Assembly (NCBI RefSeq): GCF_031451695.1
Contig: NZ_JARWAM010000004.1
Location: forward strand, 186,001 to 250,000
Direction of reading: 5' to 3'
Length of the DNA stretch: 64,000 bases
Origin: Franzmannia qiaohouensis
GTDB lineage: Bacteria > Pseudomonadota > Gammaproteobacteria > Pseudomonadales > Halomonadaceae
Shown here: positions 43,153 to 51,037 of the stretch, piece by piece
Layout of the letters: every line of letters starts with the position of its first letter
Numbering within the stretch: position 1 is the first letter of the stretch
The notes under the pieces: generated by a model
Databases searched by the model: none
Told to the model about the DNA's origin: nothing
Seen by the model: only the letters and a program-made list of their open reading frames with translations
Made by a program: the position numbers and the translations under genes

Positions 43153-45093
43153 ATGCTGCAGAATAACGCCCTGCTTGCCCAGCTCAAGCAACAGATTCGC
43201 TCTACCACGCCTCGCGTAGAGGGCGTGATCAAGGCCACCGACAAGGGATTCGGTTTTCTCGAGACCGACGACGGCGAGTCCTACTTCGTGCCGCCGCCGG
43301 CCATGAAGCAGGTCCTCCACGGTGATCGCGTCGCAGCCGTTGTCCACGAGGAGGGCGACAAGCGCTCCGTGGAGCCGGACACGCTCATCGAGCAGGGTCT
43401 GACGCGCTTCGTCGCTCGCGTGCAGAAGCGCGAGGGGCGGCTGGCCGTGGTGCCCGACCACCCGTCGATCAAGAATGTCCTCAAGTCGCGGATCAAGAAC
43501 AGTCTCGACGAGGAGAGCATCGGCGACGGCGACTGGATCGTGGCCCGCCTGGTACGCCATCCGCTCAAGGAGAACGACCGCGGTTTCTTCGCCCAGATCG
43601 ACGAGCTGGTGGTCAAGGCCGATGACCCGGCAGTGCCGTGGCGCGTGACCCTGGCCCGCCATGCCCTGGAACAGGCCTCTCCCGAGGCCGGTGACGAGTG
43701 GCCGCTGCGCGACGAGGGCCTTGCGCGGGAAGACCTCACCGCCGAGCCGTTCTTCACCATCGACGGCGAGAAGACCCGCGACATGGACGATGCGCTGCGC
43801 GTCGAGCCCCGCGACGGCGGCGGCTGGCGGCTCAGCGTGGCCATCGCCGACCCCACCGCCTACGTCGACGAACAGCACGCCGCCGATCTCGAGGCGCGCA
43901 CCCGGGCCTTCACCGTCTATCTGCCGGGACAGAACGTCACCATGCTGCCGGAAGTGCTGGCCGACGACCTGTGCTCGCTGTGGGAAGGCCGTGAGCGGCC
44001 GGTGCTGGCCTGCCAGCTCGAGGTCAATGCCGACGGCAGCCTCGGCGACTACCGCTTCTTCGCCGCCACCGCCACGTCGCATGCCAAGCTCGCCTATGAC
44101 CGGGTCTCCGACTGGCTCGAGGGCCAAGGCGAGTGGGCACCCGACGCGGCGATCGCCCCTCAGCTCGAGGCGCTACGCGACCTGACCGAGGCGCGCAGCG
44201 CCTGGCGCGCCGAGCATGCGCTGGTCTTCAAGGATCGTCCCGACTACGAGTTCGACCTCGACGAGGCCGGCAATGTCCTTGGCATCCGCACCGAGCAGCG
44301 GCGCATCGCCAATCGCATGATCGAAGAGTCGATGATCGCCGCCAATGCCTGCTGCGCCGATCTGCTCGCCGACAAGGTCGGCCACGGCATCTTCAACGTG
44401 CACCGCGCCTTCGATCCGGACAAGGCCGAGGCCGCTCACGAGTTCCTCAGCGCCCAGCAGATCGAGGTCGAGCGCGAGGCGCTCACCGAGCTGCCGCGCT
44501 ACCGTGAGCTCAAGCGCGCGCTGGAGAGCCGCGAGGACGCCTGGCTGGACATCCGCCTGCGGCGTTTCCAGGGCTTCACCAGCATGTCGGCGCTGCCCGG
44601 GCCGCACTTCGGCCTGGGGCTTGCCGCCTACGCCACCTGGACCTCGCCGATCCGCAAGTATGGCGATATGGTCAATCACCGCCTGATCAAGCAGGTGCTC
44701 AAGGGCGAGAGCGCCTCGGCGGAGGCCAGCCAGCAGCTCACCGAGCAGCTCACCGAGCGCCGCCGCCTCAACCGCATGGCCGAGCGCGACGTCAAGGACT
44801 GGCTCTACGTACGCTTCCTGACACCGGCCGCCAAGGCCCAGGAAACCTTCGAGGCGGAGATCATGGCCATCAACCGTGGCGGCATGCGCGTACGCCTGAC
44901 CGCCAACGGTGCCACCGCCTTCGTTCCCGCGCCGATGATGCACAGCGACCGCGACAAGGTCGTCATCGACGACAAGGAAGGCCGCATCCAGGTGGAAGGC
45001 GAAGAGCGCTACAAGCTCGGCGATGCGATTCGCGTGGCGCTGGTCGAGGCCCGCGAGGAGACTCGCTCGCTGGTGGCCCGCCCCGCCGAGTGA
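43153..45093 (+). CDS. rnb: Exoribonuclease II (646 aa)
   Basis: RNase II degrades RNA in the 3' to 5' direction and also trims or ends mRNA decay. The N-terminal cold-shock domains (about 1-185, starting NALLAQLKQQIRSTTPRVEG) are followed by the RNB catalytic domain, with the Asp cluster in DGEKTRDMDDAL, and a C-terminal S1 domain (about 560-640). Regions such as ATWTSPIRKYGDMVNHRL and ERRRLNRMAERDVKDWLY are nearly identical to E. coli RNase II (644 aa), which distinguishes it from the longer RNase R. No strong ribosome site precedes the ATG. A large hairpin follows. Confidence 0.95.
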   Translation: MLQNNALLAQLKQQIRSTTPRVEGVIKATDKGFGFLETDDGESYFVPPPAMKQVLHGDRVAAVVHEEGDKRSVEPDTLIEQGLTRFVARVQKREGRLAVVPDHPSIKNVLKSRIKNSLDEESIGDGDWIVARLVRHPLKENDRGFFAQIDELVVKADDPAVPWRVTLARHALEQASPEAGDEWPLRDEGLAREDLTAEPFFTIDGEKTRDMDDALRVEPRDGGGWRLSVAIADPTAYVDEQHAADLEARTRAFTVYLPGQNVTMLPEVLADDLCSLWEGRERPVLACQLEVNADGSLGDYRFFAATATSHAKLAYDRVSDWLEGQGEWAPDAAIAPQLEALRDLTEARSAWRAEHALVFKDRPDYEFDLDEAGNVLGIRTEQRRIANRMIEESMIAANACCADLLADKVGHGIFNVHRAFDPDKAEAAHEFLSAQQIEVEREALTELPRYRELKRALESREDAWLDIRLRRFQGFTSMSALPGPHFGLGLAAYATWTSPIRKYGDMVNHRLIKQVLKGESASAEASQQLTEQLTERRRLNRMAERDVKDWLYVRFLTPAAKAQETFEAEIMAINRGGMRVRLTANGATAFVPAPMMHSDRDKVVIDDKEGRIQVEGEERYKLGDAIRVALVEAREETRSLVARPAE

Positions 45094-45110
45094 GTGCTAT
45101 CCAGCCCGCG

Positions 45111-45147
45111 ACACGGCCCCGCCAGGCTCGCTCTGGCGGGGCCGTGT
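45111..45147. terminator. Hairpin terminator after rnb
   Basis: ACACGGCCCCGCCAG (45111-45125) pairs perfectly with CTGGCGGGGCCGTGT (45133-45147), a 15-bp stem with loop GCTCGCT. The following bases (TATGTGG) are not T-rich, so termination may need Rho or stalling. The remaining gap to 45375 probably carries the sia operon promoter, but I found no convincing -35/-10 pair there. Confidence 0.65.
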
Positions 45148-45375
45148 TATGTGGGCAAGGTGATCGTAGTTCATGGATAGCGCAAGATAGCGCCCAGGGA
45201 TGGGTTATAGCGCCTCCTCGCAGGGCTGTCGACGGATCAGTCCCGAGCGGTGCTACCTATCTGCGATGGCCCTGGCTATGTGGAGGAGTAACTCGCGTGT
45301 AAGAAAGGTTTATGCCAAGGTAACGCAAAAGGACGACAATGGTGGGTGAGTTGATCCATCAAGGAAGCTGATGCG

Positions 45376-47421
45376 ATGGCAACACACCTCGGACTACGTG
45401 GTAAGTCGATCGCGACCTTGCTGCTGGCCTTCCTGCTGGCACTGGTCCCGGCGGTGTTGATCGGCTGGATGGCCGTCGAGGAGGTACGTCGCCACTTCGC
45501 CACCGCCTATGCCGAACAGTACACCCTGCTGCAGATGCAGCGGATTACCGCGCCGGTGTCGAGGGAGTTGGCGCTATCGCGGCGTTTTGCCAACTCGGTC
45601 GTTACCCGCGAGTGGCTTCGCCAGCCCGAGGATCCCGAACGCCGCGCCAGGTTCTCGGCCGAGGCCGAAGGTTTCCGCCAGCAGTTCGGCAGCAATGCCT
45701 ACTTCATCATCGATCACGCCACCCGAGACTACTACTTCGCCGATCAACGCAGCGACGCACTGACCCCACGCTATCGCCTCGACGCGCAAGAGCCGCAAGA
45801 TGCCTGGTACTTCTCCACCATGGCCAGTACCTCGACCTACAACATCCAGGTCAGTCACGATCGTGCGCTGGAGCGCACCATGCTGTGGGTCAACGTCAAG
45901 GTGCGCGACAGCGGCGAGCTGCTTGGCCTGGCGGGCGGCGCCCTGGATCTCGAGGAGTTCCTCTCCAGCGTCATCCGCACCGAGGCGCCGGGGCTGACCT
46001 CGATGATCGTCGACCCGCGCGGCGTCCTCCAGGCCCACCCCGATCAGTCGCGCCTGGCACTGGGCGCGATCAACAATCCCCTGGATGCCGATAGCCAACA
46101 GCGCATCCAGTCGTCGATTGCCGATGCCCAACAGCGTGAAGCGCTCAGGCAGGCGATGCAGGCAGTGATACGACGCCCAGGCGACATTCGCGCCATCGAT
46201 GTCGAGATCGATGGCGCACCGAGGCTGCTGACGGTGGGCTACATCCCGGAGCTCCAGTGGCTGTTGGTCACTACCCTGGACATGCAGACCGCAGCGATCG
46301 TCGAAGGCCGCTGGCTGTGGCCACTGCTTGGCACCCTGATCCTGGTGCTGGGCATTCTCACCGCGGCCTTCGCCTTCGCTACCCACCGGCTGATACTGGC
46401 GCCGCTCCAGCACCTGACGCTGTCGGCCCGCACCATCGCGAGCGGCGACTACCGTCCTCGGCTCCCCACCCAGCGCCACGATGAGATCGGTGAGCTGTCC
46501 CAGGCCTTCTCGCACATGGCGCGCCAAGTCGCCGACCACACGCGCAACCTCGAAGCGCAAGTCCACGAGCGAACTCGCGAACTGGAGAACGCCAATGCGG
46601 CGATGGCCGCCGCGCACCAGCAGCTCGACGACTCCATCCAGTACGCCAGCATCATCCAGCGCGCCATCCTGCCCGACATGCAGCTCCGCGAGCATCTGGC
46701 GGCGCATCACGCCGTGCTATGGAAACCGAGGGATACCGTTGGCGGCGACTTCTATGTCTTCCGCGCCACCCCGCACGGCTATCTGATCGGCGTGGTCGAC
46801 TGTGCCGGTCACGGCGTTCCCGGTGCCATGATGACCATGCTGGCGCGCGCCATCATCGACCACGCCATCGCCCAGCAGGGTGCCGACGACCCCGCCGCCC
46901 TCCTCAACGAGATCGATCGCCAGTCGCGTCAGCTGCTTCCCGAAGCGCAGCTGCCCTCGTCCATCGCCACCAATATGGATATCGGCCTCGCCTGGGTCGA
47001 GACAGCACGCCAGCGACTCACCTATGCCGGAGCCAAGCTCGACCTCTATGCCAGCGACGGCCACCAGCTCGAACATCTCAAGGGGCACAAGCGTGCCCTG
47101 GGGCATCGACGCCCGGCGCATTACACCAACCAGCAGCTGCCGCTTCACCCCGGTTGGCGCTATTATCTGTGTAGCGACGGGTTTCTCGACCAGGCCGGTG
47201 GCGGACACGGCTTCGGCTTCGGCAACCGCCGTCTAGAGGCACTGATACGAAGCCAGGCGGCGGCGCCACTCGATGCCCAGCTTGCCGCCTTCAAGCAGGC
47301 GCTCAACGAGTATCAAGGCCCACACAGTCAGCGTGACGACATCACCCTGCTGATCTTCTGCACGGAGTCGGAAGTCACCGAGTCCGTTCTCCATCGTCCA
47401 CCCAGCCCCTCCCAGGGCTGA
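45376..47421 (+). CDS. siaA: SiaA: membrane sensor protein phosphatase, dCache-HAMP-PP2C (681 aa)
   Basis: This is the sensor phosphatase of the SiaABCD switch. It has TM1 at about 11-33, a large periplasmic dCache-like sensor region at about 40-305, TM2 at about 312-335, a HAMP linker at about 336-390, and a PP2C/SpoIIE phosphatase domain at about 445-665. Metal-binding residues are GGDF (456-459), DCAGHG (475-480), an Asp at 601 (SDG), and RDD (653-655). In P. aeruginosa SiaA removes phosphate from SiaC and so favours c-di-GMP production and cell aggregation. It is the first of four genes, 24 bp before siaB. Confidence 0.9.
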   Translation: MATHLGLRGKSIATLLLAFLLALVPAVLIGWMAVEEVRRHFATAYAEQYTLLQMQRITAPVSRELALSRRFANSVVTREWLRQPEDPERRARFSAEAEGFRQQFGSNAYFIIDHATRDYYFADQRSDALTPRYRLDAQEPQDAWYFSTMASTSTYNIQVSHDRALERTMLWVNVKVRDSGELLGLAGGALDLEEFLSSVIRTEAPGLTSMIVDPRGVLQAHPDQSRLALGAINNPLDADSQQRIQSSIADAQQREALRQAMQAVIRRPGDIRAIDVEIDGAPRLLTVGYIPELQWLLVTTLDMQTAAIVEGRWLWPLLGTLILVLGILTAAFAFATHRLILAPLQHLTLSARTIASGDYRPRLPTQRHDEIGELSQAFSHMARQVADHTRNLEAQVHERTRELENANAAMAAAHQQLDDSIQYASIIQRAILPDMQLREHLAAHHAVLWKPRDTVGGDFYVFRATPHGYLIGVVDCAGHGVPGAMMTMLARAIIDHAIAQQGADDPAALLNEIDRQSRQLLPEAQLPSSIATNMDIGLAWVETARQRLTYAGAKLDLYASDGHQLEHLKGHKRALGHRRPAHYTNQQLPLHPGWRYYLCSDGFLDQAGGGHGFGFGNRRLEALIRSQAAAPLDAQLAAFKQALNEYQGPHSQRDDITLLIFCTESEVTESVLHRPPSPSQG

Positions 47422-47445
47422 CCCATTGCCAGCCAAGGAACTGCC

Positions 47446-47979
47446 ATGGATCTACTGAGCATGCGAGAGAGCTATCTACATGATCGCATCATGCTGTGCT
47501 TCAATGGCCCCATATCACGCAGCCTGATCGAGGAGATCGGCAAGGCGCTACGCAACTACCTGGACACTCAGCAAGCCGCACCGTCCGCGGCCATGGATGT
47601 CTTTGCCGTCTATATCGAGATGACCCAGAACATCCGCCACTACGCTCGCCGCCAGGGCTATGACGATGAGCTTGCCGCGGCCACGGTGGCCGTGGCGCGC
47701 AGCGACCAGGGCCACTATCAGGTGAGCGCAGGCAATCTGGTCGAGCGGGCCGACGGCGAGCGGCTGGTGGCTGCCGTCGAGGCGCTCGCCCTGCTCGACA
47801 AGCCAGCCCTGAAGCAGGCCTACAAGCAGCAGCTGCGCCGGCCGCGTGATGCCGAGACACCCAGCGGAGCCGGCCTGGGCCTGATCGACATGGCCCGCAA
47901 GTCCAGCCGCCCCCTGCACGCCTCGCTGCAGCCATTGTCGAATCAGCGAAGTTTCTTTAGCCTTACAGCCACGATTTGA
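47446..47979 (+). CDS. siaB: SiaB: protein kinase partner of SiaC (177 aa)
   Basis: This is a GHKL-type kinase of the DUF6272 group, which phosphorylates SiaC on threonine. The N-box is in IEMTQNIRHY (Asn62), and the G-box is GAGLGL (141-146), followed by IDMARKSS. The size and the position between siaA and siaC match the P. aeruginosa operon. ATG 47446 has AAGGA 6 bases upstream; siaC starts 7 bp after the stop. Confidence 0.9.
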   Translation: MDLLSMRESYLHDRIMLCFNGPISRSLIEEIGKALRNYLDTQQAAPSAAMDVFAVYIEMTQNIRHYARRQGYDDELAAATVAVARSDQGHYQVSAGNLVERADGERLVAAVEALALLDKPALKQAYKQQLRRPRDAETPSGAGLGLIDMARKSSRPLHASLQPLSNQRSFFSLTATI

Positions 47980-47986
47980 GCTGACC

Positions 47987-48385
47987 ATGACAACCATGAT
48001 TTCCGATCTCGACATTCCCGCCAGCCAGTCGGCGCCGGCGATTCAAAGCGACTGGCAGGCGGGACGTCTGGCCATGCAGGGCGACTCCTACCCGGAGAAC
48101 TCCTACGAGCTCTTCGACCAGGTGATCCACTGGGTGCGCCTCTTCCTTGCCAACGAGCAGCGGCCACTGCACCTCGAGCTGGCCCTGGTGTACCTCAACA
48201 CCAGCTCGGTGAAGGCGATGATGGATATCTTCGACCTGCTCGAGGAGGCTTTCGAAACGGGCCGCGAGGTATCGGTGACCTGGCAGTACGACGTGCGCAA
48301 CGAACGCATCGCCGAACTGGCCGATGAATTTCGCGAGGACTGCAGCTACCCTTTCGCGATCACTCCCGTGTCGGTCGAGTCATGA
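47987..48385 (+). CDS. siaC: SiaC: phospho-switch protein activating SiaD (132 aa)
   Basis: This is a DUF1987 family protein. The motif SYPENSYELFDQ (about residues 34-45) and YLNTSSVKAMMDIFDL (69-84) are family hallmarks. Thr72 in NTSS corresponds to Thr68 of P. aeruginosa SiaC, the residue SiaB phosphorylates. In that system the unphosphorylated form binds SiaD and activates it. The stop overlaps the siaD start as ATGA, keeping the two proteins in balance. Confidence 0.92.
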   Translation: MTTMISDLDIPASQSAPAIQSDWQAGRLAMQGDSYPENSYELFDQVIHWVRLFLANEQRPLHLELALVYLNTSSVKAMMDIFDLLEEAFETGREVSVTWQYDVRNERIAELADEFREDCSYPFAITPVSVES

Positions 48386-49164
48386 AAGACCATGACGAAG
48401 AGACGTTGCTGGCAGAAGTTGCCGCCCTGCTCGACCTGCCCGAGCACATCGGCCACCCGCTGCATGGCGCCCTGCAACGCCTCTATCGTCAGCACCGCGA
48501 TCAACGCCAGCAGGTCGAGCGCCTGATCAGCATTTCCGACCGCTATCAGCTGTTGGCCATCGAGGCCCGGCAAGTGACACAGCAGCGCTACGAACGCACC
48601 CTGCGGCGCCAGCGCAAGTTGTCACGCATCTCCGACGGCTACCAGGCGCTGATGCGCGAGCGCAACCAGGCACTGCAGCAGGCCTCGACCCACGATCCGC
48701 TCACCGGACTCCCCAACCGCCGGCTGGTCGGTGAGCGCCTGGAACAACTCATCAGCGAACGCCGCCGCTTCACGCTGGCACTGCTCGATATCGATCACTT
48801 CAAGCTGATCAATGATCGCCATGGTCACGACATCGGCGACCGGCTGCTGGTGGCCATCACTCAGGAGCTGAGCGCGACGCTGCGCCACTATGATCTCTGC
48901 GGTCGCTGGGGCGGTGAAGAGTTCCTGCTGCTTTTGGCCGACACCGATCTCGACGAGGCGCAGACCATCGTCGAACGCCTGCGTCACCGCCTTGCCGACG
49001 TCACGATCCACGACGACGGTCAGCCGCTGTCGGTCACCGTCAGCGCCGGCTTGAGCCAGCACCGCCGCGGCGAGCCCCATCAGCACACCCTCAAGCGCGC
49101 CGATGAGGCACTGCTCAAGGCCAAACGCGACGGCCGCAACCGCAGCCTGAGCGCAACGCGTTAG
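48382..49164 (+). CDS. siaD: SiaD: diguanylate cyclase (260 aa)
   Basis: The enzyme makes c-di-GMP from two GTP. A coiled-coil N-terminus (about 30-98) precedes the GGDEF domain (about 100-255), whose active site reads GGEEF (177-181) and which carries the block DPLTGLPNRR. An inhibitory I-site is present: RHYD (168-171), five residues before GGEEF, so the product can feed back. The N-terminal stalk is where SiaC binds in P. aeruginosa. It is the last gene of the operon; its stop overlaps the convergent esterase gene by 4 bp. Confidence 0.93.
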   Translation: MKDHDEETLLAEVAALLDLPEHIGHPLHGALQRLYRQHRDQRQQVERLISISDRYQLLAIEARQVTQQRYERTLRRQRKLSRISDGYQALMRERNQALQQASTHDPLTGLPNRRLVGERLEQLISERRRFTLALLDIDHFKLINDRHGHDIGDRLLVAITQELSATLRHYDLCGRWGGEEFLLLLADTDLDEAQTIVERLRHRLADVTIHDDGQPLSVTVSAGLSQHRRGEPHQHTLKRADEALLKAKRDGRNRSLSATR

Positions 49165-50417
49165 ACCGTTCCCTGATGGCAATTGAAGAAGCGCAGCATC
49201 TCCTGAGCCGCATCGGGCCCTTTGGCATCCGTATGCGATCCCCTGGCATCGCCCCCTGACCAGGCATGGCCGGCCCCGTGGATGACCCACTGCTCGAGGT
49301 ATAACTGGCCACCCGCATCATGATGACGGGTCCGTGTATAGGCGTGGCCATTGGCGACCTGCCCCCGCTCCACCGACTTGCTGGCCCCTCGTGAGACGGC
49401 GTACTGCGCGGCAACTCGATCCGCATTGGTGGGGTGCACCGTGGCGTCACGATCACCGTGAAATACTACGGCTGGCACCGTCGATGCCCAGGTGGAAGCG
49501 CCGGCCGATGAGGTGGCCGCCATGGGGCGTCCCCCCTGCATCGCCGCCAAGGCATCGGGGAGGCTCTGGGCCACCGCGTGAGGCAGCCCGGAGTGCACGC
49601 CCACCGCCGCATAGAGGTCCGGGTAGGTCATCGCCAGTGTGGTTGCCATGGCGCCACCTGCCGATAGGCCCGCGACATAGACTCGGCTCGCATCGAGCGC
49701 GTGGGTGTCGATGATCTGACGGGTCATGCCGGCGAGGATCGCCGGCTCGCCGCCGTCACGCTGCTGGTCCACGGCCTTGAACCAGTTCCAGCATTTGGAA
49801 CTGTTGGCGGTCATCGGCTGAGCAGGATAGAGCACGCAGAACTGCTGCTCTTCGGCCAGCCGGTTCATGCGGGTCCCGGCGGCGAAGTCATCCGGGTCCT
49901 GGGTGCAGCCATGCAGCATGACTACCAGCGGCAGTGCCTGGCCGTGATAGCCGCTGGGTAGATAGAGTTTGTATTCACGGGTGCCGGCAGGATGGCTAAA
50001 GCGACCGGCAGTGAACGCCCCGGGCTGTGCCGGCTGCGGGGTGCGTTGCGTCTGCTCGGGCTTGGCCATGGGGTCGCGCAACAAGCGCCACGTGTCGCGC
50101 CACGTCGAAGCCATGCCGATGTCATCGCTGGCGGCAGTTGCCTGGCGGGCCTGACGAGACCCAGAGAATGGCGCCGCGCCCCCTGACGGCTCAGCGGTCG
50201 AGTGCCTCTCGGCAGACGCCGACGACACTTCCTCGTCAACGACTTCGCAGGTCCCGGTGAAGGTACTGCCCGTAGAGTAGGGCTCATCTGGCGTGTGTTC
50301 GCTGCTGCCCGCACTCTTCCCGTCAGGCATGGCGCCCTGCAGGATAGCCATGGCCTCGTGCAGCTGCCCGGCGCGGGTGAGCCGCGTCGCTTCTTGCATT
50401 CGCTGTGCGTCGATCAT
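49161..50417 (-). CDS. PHB-depolymerase-family esterase (418 aa)
   Basis: This is an alpha/beta hydrolase of the short-chain polyhydroxyalkanoate depolymerase (type 1 catalytic domain, LpqC-like) family. The lipase box is GLSAGG with the nucleophile Ser, the acid is in HGDRDATVH, and the His is in GAGHAWSGG. The oxyanion region is MLHGCTQDPDDF. The first 130 residues are Ser/Thr/Pro-rich, apart from a helical start MQEATRLTRAGQLHEAMAI. No signal peptide is seen, so it may act inside the cell on stored PHB granules or on other esters. The stop overlaps siaD by 4 bp. A ribbon-helix-helix gene lies 23 bp upstream on the same strand. Confidence 0.87.
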   Translation of the reverse strand: MIDAQRMQEATRLTRAGQLHEAMAILQGAMPDGKSAGSSEHTPDEPYSTGSTFTGTCEVVDEEVSSASAERHSTAEPSGGAAPFSGSRQARQATAASDDIGMASTWRDTWRLLRDPMAKPEQTQRTPQPAQPGAFTAGRFSHPAGTREYKLYLPSGYHGQALPLVVMLHGCTQDPDDFAAGTRMNRLAEEQQFCVLYPAQPMTANSSKCWNWFKAVDQQRDGGEPAILAGMTRQIIDTHALDASRVYVAGLSAGGAMATTLAMTYPDLYAAVGVHSGLPHAVAQSLPDALAAMQGGRPMAATSSAGASTWASTVPAVVFHGDRDATVHPTNADRVAAQYAVSRGASKSVERGQVANGHAYTRTRHHDAGGQLYLEQWVIHGAGHAWSGGDARGSHTDAKGPDAAQEMLRFFNCHQGTV

Positions 50418-50440
50418 CTTCGATGTCCCTATTCGGTGCG

Positions 50441-50857
50441 TCAGTGGATTCGATCCGCCAGGGCCGCCTTGACCGCCTTGCTGGCATGCAGGGCTCCCAG
50501 CACGACCACCGATTCGATGGTGGCGCGGGCAAGCTCCGCTGATACGTCGTCGGCAATGCTGGCCATTCCCAGCACCTGAATCTGCAACATCTCTCCCGCT
50601 GCCTGCAGCGCCTCCAGGTCGCTGCGGCTGTAATGCTCGAGCCCCAACACGAAGGCCTTGCGCGTCACGGTGTCCCTGACCACTTCGGCATGGGTCGCCA
50701 GCTGGTTGCGGATAGCGGTACGGATCAGGTCGGTGCGATTGGAGTAGAAGCCTTCCTGGACCAGCAGGTCGATCTGCCCCAGGTCGACGACCCCCAGGTT
50801 GATGGTGATCTTCTCGCTCGAGTCGCCGCCCTTGCGGCGAAGTTCGTGCACGCTCAT
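50441..50857 (-). CDS. Ribbon-helix-helix transcriptional regulator (138 aa)
   Basis: This is a small DNA-binding protein of the CopG/MetJ/Arc class. The RHH fold is at about 15-60 (ITINLGVVDLGQIDLLVQEG then SNRTDLIRTAIRNQLA). The C-terminal half (about 70-130) is an unrecognised helical domain containing LGLEHYSRSDLEALQAAGEM, maybe for ligand binding or multimerisation. ATG 50857 has GAGGT 8 bases upstream; ATG 50878 (MDNEVTHMSVHE) also has a good GGAG site, so the true start is uncertain. It sits behind a clear promoter and operator array (50902-50976), suggesting self-regulation, and is likely co-transcribed with the PHB-type esterase. Confidence 0.85.
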   Translation of the reverse strand: MSVHELRRKGGDSSEKITINLGVVDLGQIDLLVQEGFYSNRTDLIRTAIRNQLATHAEVVRDTVTRKAFVLGLEHYSRSDLEALQAAGEMLQIQVLGMASIADDVSAELARATIESVVVLGALHASKAVKAALADRIH

Positions 50858-50901
50858 GTGCGTTACCTCGTTATCCATACAGCAGGCTCCGCGCCTGCCA
50901 T

Positions 50902-50947
50902 CCAAATGGAAGTTATTTGGAGTCCATATACCATCCATATGGATGGC
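50902..50947. promoter_or_regulatory. Four-site operator array with 11-bp phasing, upstream of the RHH regulator
   Basis: Related 10-bp sites start at 50902 (TCCAAATGGA), 50913 (GTTATTTGGA), 50924 (TCCATATACC) and 50935 (TCCATATGGA), every 11 bp, about one helical turn. The outer two are full palindromes of TCCA/TGGA halves; the inner two keep one half. The last site is the centre of a perfect 16-bp palindrome (50932-50947). RHH proteins bind such repeated short sites cooperatively. The array overlaps the predicted transcription start of the regulator gene, which fits autorepression. Confidence 0.75.
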
Positions 50948-50948
50948 A

Positions 50949-50976
50949 TAATAGGCCTTCTGGGCTGGTAGTCAAT
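50949..50976 (-). promoter_or_regulatory. Sigma70-type promoter of the RHH regulator gene
   Basis: On the minus strand, TTGACT (50976-50971) and TATTAT (50954-50949) form a -35/-10 pair with a 16-base spacer. The predicted start is near 50942, inside the 16-bp palindrome, so a bound regulator would block transcription. The leader to the first possible ATG (50878) is about 64 bases. Confidence 0.7.
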
Positions 50977-50985
50977 GTGCGGGCA

Positions 50986-51012
50986 AAAAGAAGGCCCGCC
51001 GATGACGGGCCA
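50986..51012 (-). terminator. Rho-independent terminator of the DUF1989/BCCT unit
   Basis: Read on the minus strand, GGCCCG (51012-51007) and CGGGCC (50999-50994) form a 6-bp stem with a 7-base loop, followed by TTCTTTTTG. It lies 26 bp after the stop codon of the DUF1989 gene. Confidence 0.8.
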
Positions 51013-51037
51013 CTCTACGCTGCGCAAGCAGGATGAG

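Noticed and set aside
43153..45093. RNase R (rnr)
   Set aside because: Length (646 aa) and close likeness throughout to E. coli RNase II favour rnb; RNase R is over 750 residues with a basic tail.
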